DNA of 46,731 nucleotides from a virus. The DNA is taken from positions 1 to 46,731 of the IMG/VR virus record IMGVR_UViG_3300043446_001394; one strand, 5' to 3'. The position numbers and the translations under genes were made by a program. This document shows, in pieces, positions 14,488-20,799 of the stretch. Each line of letters begins with the position of its first letter. Position 1 is the first letter of the stretch. The notes below the pieces were generated by a model. That model ran no database searches. It worked only from the letters and a program-made list of their open reading frames with translations, and was not told where the DNA came from.

Positions 14488-14664
14488 ATGAATAACTTTA
14501 CAAAAAAAGAAAAAGAAAAAATATACAATTACATTAATAATATTTTAGATGATATGGATATAAAAGAATTAATGGAAATTGCGTTCGATCATTTTGAAAA
14601 ATATTATTTTTCTTTAAAAAAAGAAGAATTAATTAGTCAAAATGTTTTAACAAAAAAAAGATAA
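14488..14664 (+). CDS. Small acidic helical protein (58 aa)
   Basis: Begins MNNFTKKEKEKIYNYINNIL and continues DDMDIKELMEIAFDHFEKYY, ending VLTKKR. The ribosome site AGAGGACAATAAAA matches the leader used throughout this region. The D-x-x-E-L-M-E-I-A...YY pattern recalls short phage proteins of unknown function. It lies 17 bases after the GP88-like gene, so probably co-transcribed. No function inferred. Confidence 0.6.
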   Translation: MNNFTKKEKEKIYNYINNILDDMDIKELMEIAFDHFEKYYFSLKKEELISQNVLTKKR

Positions 14665-14687
14665 TAAAAACCAATGGAGGACATAAA

Positions 14688-14936
14688 ATGGAAAACAAAA
14701 TAAAACAATTTATTAAAAAATACATTGTTAAAAATAAAACTATAGCTAAAAAAATAGATTATCAAAGTCAATTTGAAGAAAACGTTTATTTTAAAACACA
14801 AAAAGAGTTTTTAGAAAAACAAAAAATAGGGTCAATAAAATCTTGGTGGAACGGAAAGCACGCGTGGATATATTGGTATATTTGCGATTGTTGTGATCTA
14901 TTATATAAAAAAGGTTTTTTTAAAAAATCAAAATAA
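14688..14936 (+). CDS. Unknown small basic protein (82 aa)
   Basis: Lys/Ile-rich N-terminal 35 residues are followed by IGSIKSWWNGKHAWIYWYIC and DCCDLLYKKGFFKKSK. The Trp/Tyr/Cys-rich patch and the CDCC cluster could contribute to metal binding or a membrane-surface association, but no known domain is recognised. The leader TGGAGGACATAAA is strong. It belongs to the 13.8-15.9 kb early set. Confidence 0.6.
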   Translation: MENKIKQFIKKYIVKNKTIAKKIDYQSQFEENVYFKTQKEFLEKQKIGSIKSWWNGKHAWIYWYICDCCDLLYKKGFFKKSK

Positions 14937-14957
14937 ACTAACAAGAGGACATAAAAA

Positions 14958-15152
14958 ATGAGACAATTAACAAAAAAACAAAAAAAAATATTAGATAATT
15001 ATATAAATATCTATAGACTTGAGGACTTGCCAGACGGCGTTTTTGAGCAATTAGAAAAAATAAACAATACTGAAATTTTATGGAGTGAGACAAATAGGTA
15101 TTTGTCAGATAACTACCATAAAAATTTATATAACAATAAAGGAGTAAATTAA
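14958..15152 (+). CDS. Unknown small protein (64 aa)
   Basis: Basic N-terminus (MRQLTKKQKKILDNYINIYR) and a Glu/Asp-containing middle (LEDLPDGVFEQLEKINNTEI). The leader AGAGGACATAAAAA is the local consensus. The T-x-K-Q-K-x-I-L-D-x-Y pattern is seen in many small phage proteins and also starts the next gene (MTEKQKINFFNWLD), so the two may be distant duplicates. No function known. Confidence 0.6.
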   Translation: MRQLTKKQKKILDNYINIYRLEDLPDGVFEQLEKINNTEILWSETNRYLSDNYHKNLYNNKGVN

Positions 15153-15153
15153 A

Positions 15154-15336
15154 ATGACTGAAAAACAAAAAATAAATTTTTTTAATTGGTTAGATACTTA
15201 TAAAATTTATTTAATTGATAATTTGACCGATAATAAAATTTATGATGACCCGTGGCAAAAATCAGATATAAATAGGCTTAATAAACATATAAGTTTTATT
15301 AAAAAACTAATTAACAACAAAGGACATAAAAAATGA
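15154..15336 (+). CDS. Unknown small protein (60 aa)
   Basis: Helical and Asn/Lys/Asp-rich, starting MTEKQKINFFNWLDTYKIYL. The start lies one base after the previous stop with AAAGGAG upstream. The stop overlaps the next start region. It resembles its upstream neighbour at the N-terminus. Function unknown. Confidence 0.6.
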   Translation: MTEKQKINFFNWLDTYKIYLIDNLTDNKIYDDPWQKSDINRLNKHISFIKKLINNKGHKK

Positions 15337-15590
15337 AAACTAAAAAAATAAACGTAGTAGAAAACGTGCGAGGATATAAAAATATATCTTTAAAATTAGA
15401 TACCTATTCTAAGTTATTTGATTTGTCGCAAAAGGTTTTTGGCGTGCCTATTAGTATCGCGAAAACTGTTGAATTTTTGGCAGATAATTATACTAATGGC
15501 GCGGGGGTCAATAACCACGTGCCTAGCAATTACAACGTGGTTATCCCGCAATACTTGCCTAAACAAATTAAAAAAATAGGTAGAAAATGA
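15333..15590 (+). CDS. Possible ribbon-helix-helix DNA-binding protein (85 aa)
   Basis: The segment YKNISLKLDTYSKLFDLSQK followed by VFGVPISIAKTVEFLADNY has the beta-strand, helix A, turn, helix B plan of Arc/MetJ-type regulators. The strand S-L-K-L-D would insert in the DNA groove. A basic tail ends KQIKKIGRK. It overlaps both neighbours by four bases. It could be the regulator acting on the repeated operators at 11.4-17.2 kb, an inference from location only. Confidence 0.5.
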   Translation: MKTKKINVVENVRGYKNISLKLDTYSKLFDLSQKVFGVPISIAKTVEFLADNYTNGAGVNNHVPSNYNVVIPQYLPKQIKKIGRK

Positions 15591-15898
15591 AAATTTTTAA
15601 TTTAAAAGAAAAACCTATTGGAGCTTTTATTGAAATGGAGGATATAAAAAATAAAAGCAAGTATAATAATTACGTAAGTTTTGGAAAATACATTAATAAT
15701 GAAAATGGAATTGATTGCGATAGTTTTGCAATTAATGACATAGAAATTTTTCATAATTTTATTAATGAAAATGATTTAAAATCTTATTTGAACGAGCAAT
15801 TTACTGAAGATTTTAAGTTATTATCTTACAAACTTTATTATACAAATAATAATTGGCAAAAAATAAAAGATTTAAGAAAAAAATATAAAAACAATTAA
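15587..15898 (+). CDS. Unknown protein (103 aa), end of early plus unit
   Basis: Begins MKIFNLKEKPIGAFIEMEDI and has alternating Asn/Ile/Asp segments. No motif recognised. The start overlaps the previous stop by four bases. The stop codon overlaps the stop of the convergent minus-strand gene: the sequence TTAA serves as TAA on both strands. Function unknown. Confidence 0.6.
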   Translation: MKIFNLKEKPIGAFIEMEDIKNKSKYNNYVSFGKYINNENGIDCDSFAINDIEIFHNFINENDLKSYLNEQFTEDFKLLSYKLYYTNNNWQKIKDLRKKYKNN

Positions 15899-16209
15899 AT
15901 TTTTTTAATATCAATTATAACTGAATTAGGAATTAGCGTTGTATTGGCAATTTCATCAATTACGCCCGTTTTTTCATCTTTAAGGGCGTAATCGCCAAAG
16001 ACCCTAGTTATGCCCTTAGATTGTGTTAATAAATGCCCCTTTGTAGTGCATATAGGCAATTTCGCGCTCTTTAAATCATCAATACCTTGCCACGCGCTAT
16101 CGCTAGTTATGTCGAGCCATTTAATTTCAACTAATGGATATTTTTCAATTTCTTTTTTTGCTTTTTTATTTATCGCTAATTTTCTTTTTATCATAAATTT
16201 TGATTGCAA
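15895..16209 (-). CDS. Conserved phage protein (about 104 aa), unknown
   Basis: The core KYPLVEIKWLDITSDSAWQG, then IDDLKSAKLPICTTKGHLLT and QSKGITRVFGDYAL, is a pattern I know from short phage and alphaproteobacterial proteins of unknown function (W-x-D-I...W...D...P.C.T.G.L). In-frame starts are TTG at 16209, with AGGA four bases upstream, or ATG at 16194. I favour TTG because of the ribosome site. It follows the terminase small subunit on the same strand. Confidence 0.65.
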   Translation of the reverse strand: MQSKFMIKRKLAINKKAKKEIEKYPLVEIKWLDITSDSAWQGIDDLKSAKLPICTTKGHLLTQSKGITRVFGDYALKDEKTGVIDEIANTTLIPNSVIIDIKKI

Positions 16210-16280
16210 CTATTCCTAGTTTCGCATTTAAATGGCTATTGTGAACTTTATTAAAAGTATTAATAAAAGTTTTCCAGTCG

Positions 16281-16802
16281 CTATTTAATAATTTCTGTTT
16301 CAGAAGTGATGTCGATAATCGCTTTGTTTTCATCCAATTTGTTTTCTAATTCAGATAATCTTTTTTCAAGTTGCTCGCGTGACATACCCTCTAAACCAAC
16401 GTGCGAAATTTCTTTTTTATCGACATAAAAACCAGATAATTGACCCATACGAAATTCAGATTGGACAGCAGAATTGAATTGATTTTTTTCTTCCGCTTTA
16501 TTTCTTAATCGTTCAAAAACTTTGTAAGAACGTAATTTATCTTTTTCATATTTTTGTAATTCTTGCGATAATCTTTTTTCTAAGTATCTTACAACGTGCG
16601 GATTTAATTCTGGGTTAGTTAACTTACTCGCGGTTTCGTACGGTTTTCCGCCGTCTTTTGTAGTATATCCCGCCTCAATACAAGCATCCGCCTTTGTCAT
16701 ACTACCCCAATTCGCAACTAGAACGTCTACGAATTTACGTTGTTTCGGAGTTAAATCAGTTATTGTTTTTAAAGTGTTTTTCTTTGAGGGCATAAAAATC
16801 AT
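16281..16802 (-). CDS. terS: Terminase small subunit
   Basis: 173 aa. LTPKQRKFVDVLVANWGSMT and KADACIEAGYTTKDGG form the N-terminal helix-turn-helix of the Terminase_2 type (L-T-x-K-Q-x-x-F...A..AGY). A long helical oligomerisation segment follows (KYEKDKLRSYKVFERLRNKA), and the C-terminus is an acidic coiled coil (MSREQLEKRLSELENKLDEN) that would contact the large subunit. It binds the packaging site on concatemeric DNA. The gene is unusually far from terL, with the accessory genes in between, yet on the same strand. Its promoter lies in the repeat-rich region upstream. Confidence 0.85.
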   Translation of the reverse strand: MIFMPSKKNTLKTITDLTPKQRKFVDVLVANWGSMTKADACIEAGYTTKDGGKPYETASKLTNPELNPHVVRYLEKRLSQELQKYEKDKLRSYKVFERLRNKAEEKNQFNSAVQSEFRMGQLSGFYVDKKEISHVGLEGMSREQLEKRLSELENKLDENKAIIDITSETEIIK

Positions 16803-16840
16803 TTTAACTGTTTTCCCTAAGGTAATCTATATACAAATAT

Positions 16841-16868
16841 TTTTTTAAAAATTTTTTTGTATACAAGT
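16841..16868. repeat. GTATAC-containing repeat, copy 1
   Basis: A T-run, AAAA, T-run, then GTATACAAGT. It is repeated with two changes at 17095-17123. The GTATAC hexamer is a dyad. Candidate operator or melting element. Confidence 0.6.
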
Positions 16869-16926
16869 GTTTCCGTTTAGTAAATATATGTTTACTAATT
16901 ATTAAAAAAGTGTTGTTATTATTGAG

Positions 16927-16957
16927 TTTTCCCAGAGTTGTCAATAACTGGGAAAAA
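16927..16957. repeat. TTTTCCCAG...CTGGGAAAA inverted repeat, with direct copy at 16979
   Basis: TTTTCCCAG (16927-16935) faces CTGGGAAAA (16948-16956) across AGTTGTCAATAA. The 18-mer TTTTCCCAGAGTTGTCAA recurs at 16979-16996. Each copy contains a TTGACA box on the minus strand, so these sites could be operators over promoters for terS. Confidence 0.6.
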
Positions 16958-16978
16958 ATAACTATTGATTTTATTGAC

Positions 16979-16996
16979 TTTTCCCAGAGTTGTCAA
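16979..16996. repeat. Second copy of the 18-bp TTTTCCCAGAGTTGTCAA repeat
   Basis: Perfect 18-bp match to 16927-16944, offset by 52 bp. It is followed by an imperfect partner CAGGAAAAA. Other single CCCAG or CTGGG boxes lie at 17142-17150 and 17194-17200. Confidence 0.65.
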
Positions 16997-17094
16997 CAAT
17001 TCAGGAAAAAACTAGGAATGATTAACCTATTGATTTATATATCTAATTTGATGTTTTTGTCAATTTTTCCTAGTTTTTAGTCTAAAACCAAACT

Positions 17095-17123
17095 ACTTTT
17101 TAAAATTTTTTTTGTATACAAGT
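17095..17123. repeat. GTATAC-containing repeat, copy 2
   Basis: Second copy of the 16841-16868 element, about 255 bp away and in the same orientation, again followed by AAGT. Confidence 0.6.
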
Positions 17124-17185
17124 ACCTTAGTGGGTACATTTCTGGGAAAATTGGCGTATTTCCTTGCTCATTTTTTCCGAAAGTA

Positions 17186-17214
17186 TTGACAAATTCCCAG
17201 TTTCAAGAATACAT
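17186..17214 (+). promoter_or_regulatory. Weak promoter candidate for the rightward early unit
   Basis: TTGACA (17186-17191) with ATACAT 17 bases on (17209-17214). A CCCAG box lies within the spacer. The -10 is poor, so this is tentative. Confidence 0.3.
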
Positions 17215-17231
17215 ATAAATCAATGACTTAT

Positions 17232-17250
17232 CCGTGAGCCGTGAGCCGTG
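17232..17250. repeat. Heptad CCGTGNN array
   Basis: CCGTG at 17232, 17239 and 17246, a strict 7-bp period. Related short arrays occur at 17391-17402 (complement) and inside several genes elsewhere in the window. Confidence 0.7.
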
Positions 17251-17270
17251 TATCGTTTTACGCGGTTTTT

Positions 17271-17364
17271 CTCGTCAAGGGGAGTAGGAGCATTACCCAG
17301 TCTCAACGGGTATCATTAGGTATCATTAGGTATCTTCTCGTCAAGGGCAATAGGAGTATACCCA
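17271..17364. repeat. Direct repeat CTCGTCAAGGG..TAGGAG..TACCCA, two copies 66 bp apart
   Basis: CTCGTCAAGG starts at 17271 and again at 17337. In both copies it is followed by TAGGAG and TACCCA. Between them are two TATCATTAGG units (17311-17330). No reading frame explains the pattern. Confidence 0.6.
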
Positions 17365-17413
17365 AAGCAAACGGGTACACAAGCAAGGAACACGGAACAC
17401 GGATTTGGGATTA

Positions 17414-17443
17414 AACTAGGGGTAGAATAAGCTACCCCCAGTT
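17414..17443 (+). promoter_or_regulatory. GGGGTAG hairpin before first early micro-gene
   Basis: AACTAGGGGTAG pairs with CTACCCCCAGTT with one mismatch and a 6-base loop. No T-run follows. It stands just upstream of the AAAGGACG ribosome site at 17450-17460. Similar GGGGTA/TACCCC hairpins occur at 18232 and 22295. Confidence 0.5.
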
Positions 17444-17462
17444 AAAAGAAAGGACGTAAAAA

Positions 17463-17567
17463 ATGTTTACTTTTTTACCTCTAAATTTTAGTCTTTTTTA
17501 CGGAAAGTGTCAAGAAATAATTTTTTACAACCAAAACGCGATACAACCTATAATTGTACAACCTTAA
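17463..17567 (+). CDS. Micro-protein (34 aa), unknown
   Basis: Encodes MFTFLPLNFSLFYGKCQEII and ends IQPIIVQP. AAAGGACGTAAAAA upstream is the same leader used by proven-looking neighbours, which is the main reason to call it. The N-terminal half is hydrophobic and aromatic. Alternatively it is a leader peptide for the downstream unit. Confidence 0.45.
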   Translation: MFTFLPLNFSLFYGKCQEIIFYNQNAIQPIIVQP

Positions 17568-17703
17568 ATTGTGTGTATTTATGCAACAATGCGTGACTTT
17601 ATTGCAACCTACTAATAGTGTCTAAGTTATCAACACCCACTAAACGACATCAAATATATTTTAAAAAGGACATAATCTTGCCACATTTGTCAAGTACTAT
17701 TAA

Positions 17704-17735
17704 TTAATAATAAATTTTAATTAATTTATTATTAA
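17704..17735. repeat. Perfect 13-bp AT-only inverted repeat
   Basis: TTAATAATAAATT (17704-17716) is exactly complementary to 17723-17735 with a 6-base TTAATT loop. It lies 25 bases before the start of the 72-aa gene. Possible operator, melting site or weak terminator-like hairpin. Confidence 0.6.
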
Positions 17736-17760
17736 CAAACAAAAAAAGATAGGAGTAAAA

Positions 17761-17979
17761 ATGCCTAGATACGCGTTAACAGAAAGTACTAAGCACCTTG
17801 ATATGCAAGAAAGAGTGCAAGTACAAAAATACAATATTACAAAAAACAAAATTGGATATTGTATTCAAATACTAAAATGGAATGAAAAGAGAGAAATTTA
17901 CGAAGCTCTTTATACCATTGATAGTAAGGAGTTTAATTTCGAAGATAATTCGGACAAGGCAAGAGAAAGTTCCGAATAA
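17761..17979 (+). CDS. Unknown small protein (72 aa)
   Basis: Soluble, charged, with a central beta-like stretch NKIGYCIQILKWNEKREIYE and an acidic tail. The ribosome site ATAGGAGTAAAA is strong. No motif recognised. It is followed by a GC-rich hairpin without a T-run. Alone between hairpins, so probably a separate transcript segment. Confidence 0.6.
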   Translation: MPRYALTESTKHLDMQERVQVQKYNITKNKIGYCIQILKWNEKREIYEALYTIDSKEFNFEDNSDKARESSE

Positions 17980-17991
17980 GTTTAGCTAACC

Positions 17992-18017
17992 CAATGCCCA
18001 GAACAATCTGGGCATTG
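17992..18017 (+). promoter_or_regulatory. 10-bp hairpin after the 72-aa gene
   Basis: CAATGCCCAG (17992-18001) pairs with CTGGGCATTG (18008-18017) over a 6-base loop. There is no T-run, so it is a stabiliser, processing signal or weak terminator rather than a standard one. The arms again hold CCCAG/CTGGG. Confidence 0.55.
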
Positions 18018-18057
18018 AGATAGTTAATAATGACTATCAAAACAAAAGGACGAAAAA

Positions 18058-18222
18058 ATGAGCGAAACAAAAAAAGAAATGCAAGAACGACTTTTATATT
18101 TACAAGAAAAGTATGAAGATGTTCAAGCAGATATAAATCGTCTTAATGATAAAATACAAATCTTAAGACAAAGACAAATATATTTAGATAAAGAAATAAC
18201 TTCTTTACAATTAAAAGTATAA
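18058..18222 (+). CDS. Small coiled-coil protein (54 aa)
   Basis: Begins MSETKKEMQERLLYLQEKYE and keeps heptad Leu/Ile spacing to the end (TSLQLKV), so it is a continuous coiled coil likely to dimerise. The leader AAAGGACGAAAAA precedes the ATG. It is flanked by two hairpins. No function known. Confidence 0.6.
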   Translation: MSETKKEMQERLLYLQEKYEDVQADINRLNDKIQILRQRQIYLDKEITSLQLKV

Positions 18223-18231
18223 TACAATTTT

Positions 18232-18256
18232 GTACCCCCTAAAATTTAGGGGGTAC
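18232..18256 (+). promoter_or_regulatory. GTACCCCC hairpin after the 54-aa gene
   Basis: GTACCCCCTAAA faces TTTAGGGGGTAC as a near-perfect palindrome (18232-18256). There is no T-run on either strand. Shares the TACCCC/GGGGTA core with the hairpins at 17414 and 22295. Confidence 0.6.
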
Positions 18257-18349
18257 TACACCTCATCAAGACCCGAACTCAAGCATATACGTTCATTTAA
18301 ACAAGACTTTTATACAACTAAATAGTGAAAAATAAGGTTAATTTAATGT

Positions 18350-18378
18350 TTGACAATATTTGACAAATAATTTAATCG
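18350..18378 (+). promoter_or_regulatory. Tandem TTGACA boxes before the coupled operon
   Basis: TTGACA at 18350-18355 and again at 18360-18365, one helical turn apart. TAATCG lies 17 bases after the first. This is the last non-coding gap before 19 linked genes, so a promoter is expected here, though the -10 is weak. Confidence 0.4.
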
Positions 18379-18409
18379 TCAAGAATTAACAAAAACAAAG
18401 GAGTAAAAA

Positions 18410-18577
18410 ATGAAAGAAGATATACAGGTTATTAAACAGTACATTAAAACTTTTAATGACAGAAAATTGAGAGAGGAATATAGATTATATACCTCACTTG
18501 AAAAACCAACAATCCTTGAAAACTATTTTAAGGACTTTATTAAACAAGAAATAAACCAAAGAGGTATTGGAGTATGA
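18410..18577 (+). CDS. Small protein (55 aa), first gene of the coupled operon
   Basis: Begins MKEDIQVIKQYIKTFNDRKL, mostly helical and charged. The ribosome site AAAGGAGTAAAAA is strong. Its stop overlaps the next start (ATGA). It opens a chain of genes joined by one- or four-base overlaps to 22235. Function unknown. Confidence 0.65.
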   Translation: MKEDIQVIKQYIKTFNDRKLREEYRLYTSLEKPTILENYFKDFIKQEINQRGIGV

Positions 18578-18855
18578 AAAAAGAAAAGACATTATTACGT
18601 TTTAGAATTTATGACGGCGATAGGGAATATACCGATTACGCTATCATAGATAATAAAAAACTATTAACTTTAAATTACAAAGAAATAATTTCAGTTTTTT
18701 TCTATGATAATAAAGTTGATGAGGATCAATTTTTATCGGACGGCAGAGCCGTGAGGATTGAAAGTGAAATACCGATTACTGATGCAGAGGCAAAGAAACT
18801 AGAACAACTCAGTATAGCTTTTTTACTCGAGTTTGAATTAGAAAAGGTTGCATAA
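18574..18855 (+). CDS. Unknown protein (93 aa)
   Basis: The N-terminal beta-like part (LLRFRIYDGDREYTDYAIID) is followed by an acidic helix (ITDAEAKKLEQLSIAFLLEF). No known motif. Joined to both neighbours by overlaps (ATGA before, TAATG after). Possibly a small host-interaction protein, as is common for early phage genes, but nothing specific supports this. Confidence 0.65.
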   Translation: MKKEKTLLRFRIYDGDREYTDYAIIDNKKLLTLNYKEIISVFFYDNKVDEDQFLSDGRAVRIESEIPITDAEAKKLEQLSIAFLLEFELEKVA

Positions 18856-19043
18856 TGGCTATAACAATTAATGACATTAAAGACTGGCTAGAGAACGAAA
18901 TGTTTGTATATGAAGATTACGTTAAAGCTAGAGAAAATGGAGACGAGCCATTACACGATGATGGCACGGACGATATTAATTGTGGTCGTCATAAATGTGC
19001 AGAGCAATTATTAATGTACATAACTAGAAAGGAAAAAGAATGA
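18855..19043 (+). CDS. Unknown small acidic protein (62 aa)
   Basis: Begins MAITINDIKDWLENEMFVYE and contains DDGTDDINCGRHKCAEQLLM. A single His/Cys group (C-G-R-H-K-C) is noteworthy but too short to call a metal site. The opening I-x-D-I-K-D-W/V-x-W-L-E-x-E resembles the 75-aa protein at 20799-21026, which suggests paralogues. Confidence 0.65.
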   Translation: MAITINDIKDWLENEMFVYEDYVKARENGDEPLHDDGTDDINCGRHKCAEQLLMYITRKEKE

Positions 19044-19294
19044 ATACAATACTAGATGCTGTAAAAAAGCTAGATGAAACGATTGCTAAACAAAAAAGTA
19101 TTGCTAATAAACTAGCAGAGGAACACAAACAACTACAAGAGGCGTTAGCAGTAGTGTGTTGTAATGCAGATGAAGATTGTCCGTTAGAATATAGAACGGA
19201 ACATTTTAAATCAGCAATAACGGACGGTTATAATTTACTTACAAAAGTAGGTTATTTTAAAAACAAAAAGAGGGTAAACAAATGGGACACTTAA
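19040..19294 (+). CDS. Unknown coiled-coil plus cysteine protein (84 aa)
   Basis: The N-terminal coiled coil (LDAVKKLDETIAKQKSIANK) is followed by VVCCNADEDCPLEYRTEHFK. Three cysteines sit close together. ATGA coupling joins it to the previous gene, and a 13-base overlap joins it to the next. Function unknown. Confidence 0.65.
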   Translation: MNTILDAVKKLDETIAKQKSIANKLAEEHKQLQEALAVVCCNADEDCPLEYRTEHFKSAITDGYNLLTKVGYFKNKKRVNKWDT

Positions 19295-19491
19295 ATAAAA
19301 TATTTTATAACTATATGACTGAGCAAGACGCGTGGGACGAGTACCTTGGTCTTTTGAAAGATGACAATGCTTTCGCAGAACAATGGAAAGATACTCAAGA
19401 TGATTTTGAGGAGTGGTGTGAAATTAATGACGTTGTCTTAGTGGATACACGAGATAGAGTTAATCAACTAGAGGAGGCACAATTACAATGA
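19282..19491 (+). CDS. Unknown acidic protein (69 aa)
   Basis: Rich in Asp, Glu and Trp (EQDAWDEYLGLLKDDNAFAE). The start has GAGGGTAAACAA upstream inside the previous gene. No motif recognised. The strong negative charge is typical of DNA-mimic or inhibitor proteins of phages. That is only a possibility. Confidence 0.65.
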   Translation: MGHLNKIFYNYMTEQDAWDEYLGLLKDDNAFAEQWKDTQDDFEEWCEINDVVLVDTRDRVNQLEEAQLQ

Positions 19492-19730
19492 GTAATATAT
19501 GTTTATGGTGTAGACGTGATACTTCATTTGGCACGGGTTTATTTGTAAATAGAATACCCGCTTGGCTTGATGATGAGGAGGGCTACAAGTGTATTGAATG
19601 TGAAATAGAAACAATCAAAGAATGCTATTTAGAATGCGAGGACTGTGGCGAATATACTTGCGAGGGTAATGGTGAATGCGTTGATTGTGGTAGTCAAAAA
19701 TTAAAAGAAATAAAGGAAGTAAGAATATGA
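19488..19730 (+). CDS. Cysteine-rich zinc-ribbon-like protein (80 aa)
   Basis: Ten cysteines: CLWC (5/8), CIEC (35/38), C46, CEDC (50/53), C58 and CVDC (64/67). Paired CxxC knuckles like these usually bind two or more zinc ions. The rest is acidic. Small zinc-ribbon proteins act in nucleic-acid or protein binding. No catalytic residues are seen. ATGA overlaps join it to both sides. Confidence 0.7.
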   Translation: MSNICLWCRRDTSFGTGLFVNRIPAWLDDEEGYKCIECEIETIKECYLECEDCGEYTCEGNGECVDCGSQKLKEIKEVRI

Positions 19731-19912
19731 AACTAAATCAAAGGAACAAGGACGATTTAATAGAGGCTCTAATAGATTGGCACACGGAGGCTTATTATGC
19801 AAATAGGTATCTCTTTGATAAAGATGAAAACGAAAACGATGTAGGAAAAAACTACATAAAGTTTGAGGCGATGTTGAAAGTTATTAAAAAATTAATAAGG
19901 GAGGCAAAATGA
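19727..19912 (+). CDS. Unknown small protein (61 aa)
   Basis: Begins MKLNQRNKDDLIEALIDWHT and ends in a helical IKKLIREAK segment. The DDLIEAL..W pattern is helical throughout. ATGA overlaps on both sides. Function unknown. Confidence 0.65.
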   Translation: MKLNQRNKDDLIEALIDWHTEAYYANRYLFDKDENENDVGKNYIKFEAMLKVIKKLIREAK

Positions 19913-20160
19913 GTATACCCGATGTAGATGTACCTATTGGCTTTCTTTATGAAACAACATTGATGAAATACGCTAGTGGTCAATTAACTAAAGACGGAAT
20001 GATAATGTCGCCAGAGGACGCATTAGAACATTTCAAACAATTAGCGATTGATGAGGGCTTTGCAGAAAGTACAATAGAAAATTCAGCGGAAGAACTATTG
20101 TATGACTTAGAAGAAATAGAAGAACAAAAGTATAGAGAATATTTGGAGGAAAAAGAATGA
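19909..20160 (+). CDS. Unknown acidic protein (83 aa)
   Basis: The N-terminus MSIPDVDVPIGFLYETTLMK is followed by helices with GMIMSPEDALEHFKQLAIDE. The C-terminus is Glu-rich (LLYDLEEIEEQKYREYLEEK). No motif identified. Coupled by four-base overlaps to its neighbours. Confidence 0.65.
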   Translation: MSIPDVDVPIGFLYETTLMKYASGQLTKDGMIMSPEDALEHFKQLAIDEGFAESTIENSAEELLYDLEEIEEQKYREYLEEKE

Positions 20161-20342
20161 GTAAAGCATTTATCATACATAAAAAAGATTTGTCGTGTGG
20201 AATTTATTACACCCTAGATACGTTGTTTAGGGAAATAAATAATAAAGAAATAAGACCGCAAGATTTTTATTTCTTTACAAATGAAAATAAGGCTATAGCC
20301 TTTCAAGAACAACTAATAAACAAACAAAGGAGTAAAAAATGA
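20157..20342 (+). CDS. Unknown small protein (61 aa)
   Basis: Begins MSKAFIIHKKDLSCGIYYTL, a strand-turn-strand pattern, and ends with a basic helix (INKQRSKK). ATGA coupling to both sides. The AAAGGAGTAAAAA at its end is the ribosome site of the next gene. Function unknown. Confidence 0.65.
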   Translation: MSKAFIIHKKDLSCGIYYTLDTLFREINNKEIRPQDFYFFTNENKAIAFQEQLINKQRSKK

Positions 20343-20620
20343 TACAAGAAACATACAAACCAGATATCTTGGTTAAATTTGGGGACGAGGACATAGACGA
20401 CATTGGCGATTTTACATATTGCTATTGTTGGGCTATGGAGGGACTACAAGAATCTGGCGATAAAGACTATGAAAAAAAAGCAGATGAAATAGATGAACAT
20501 TACGAAAAAGTTAAAGATAATCTAACTCACAAAACTATGATTGAATTATTAGAGATGACTAATATGCGTGGTTGTGGTTGGGAAGTATTAAGTGAACATT
20601 ATGTAAAGGAGGAAAAATGA
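20339..20620 (+). CDS. Unknown acidic protein (93 aa)
   Basis: Asp/Glu-rich with LVKFGDEDIDDIGDFTYCYC and EMTNMRGCGWEVLSEHYVKE. The strong negative charge and aromatic residues suggest a surface-binding inhibitor, but I do not recognise a family. Its start has the best ribosome site within the operon (AAAGGAGTAAAAA). Four-base overlap with the next gene. Confidence 0.65.
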   Translation: MIQETYKPDILVKFGDEDIDDIGDFTYCYCWAMEGLQESGDKDYEKKADEIDEHYEKVKDNLTHKTMIELLEMTNMRGCGWEVLSEHYVKEEK

Positions 20621-20799
20621 ATAAAGACGAACTAACAGAAAGACAATGGGACGAACTTAGAGCAAGTACTGTTGAACGCATTATGGATATGAATGAAACA
20701 GAGGCAAAAGAAGAACTTGAAGAATATATCTTTAATGAAATGAGTAATAAACCAAAAGACTACTTACTTGAATGTGGTTGGATAACGGAGGAAGAATAA
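20617..20799 (+). CDS. Unknown acidic helical protein (60 aa)
   Basis: Begins MNKDELTERQWDELRASTVE and ends YLLECGWITEEE. Mostly helical and acidic. Its stop shares bases with the next start (TAATG). Function unknown. Confidence 0.65.
   Translation: MNKDELTERQWDELRASTVERIMDMNETEAKEELEEYIFNEMSNKPKDYLLECGWITEEE

Larger units (their letters stand above)
16803..17462. other. Repeat-rich control region, possible replication or packaging origin
   Basis: 660 bp with no credible gene, between divergent units (terS leftward, early genes rightward). It holds two AT-rich 28-bp repeats with a GTATAC dyad, two 18-bp TTTTCCCAGAGTTGTCAA copies, several further CCCAG/CTGGG boxes, a heptad CCGTGNN array, a 28-bp imperfect direct repeat (17271-17298 and 17337-17364), a TATCATTAGG doublet and a GGGGTA hairpin. 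Such density of repeats fits an operator or origin region. It could also contain the terminase recognition site, given terS next door. Confidence 0.6.

Noticed and set aside
14938-15168. Minus-strand aromatic/hydrophobic frame opposite the 64-aa gene
   Set aside because: It is antisense to a gene with a strong leader. Its hydrophobic look results from complementing Lys/Asn/Ile codons.
17980-18260. tRNA or small structured RNA gene in the early gaps
   Set aside because: The hairpins are isolated stems. No cloverleaf, anticodon arm or CCA-type end was found here or elsewhere in the window.
20772-20798. Upstream ATG for the 75-aa gene
   Set aside because: No ribosome site, and it is deep in the previous gene. 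The ATG at 20799 has GGAGG and the TAATG coupling used by its neighbours.
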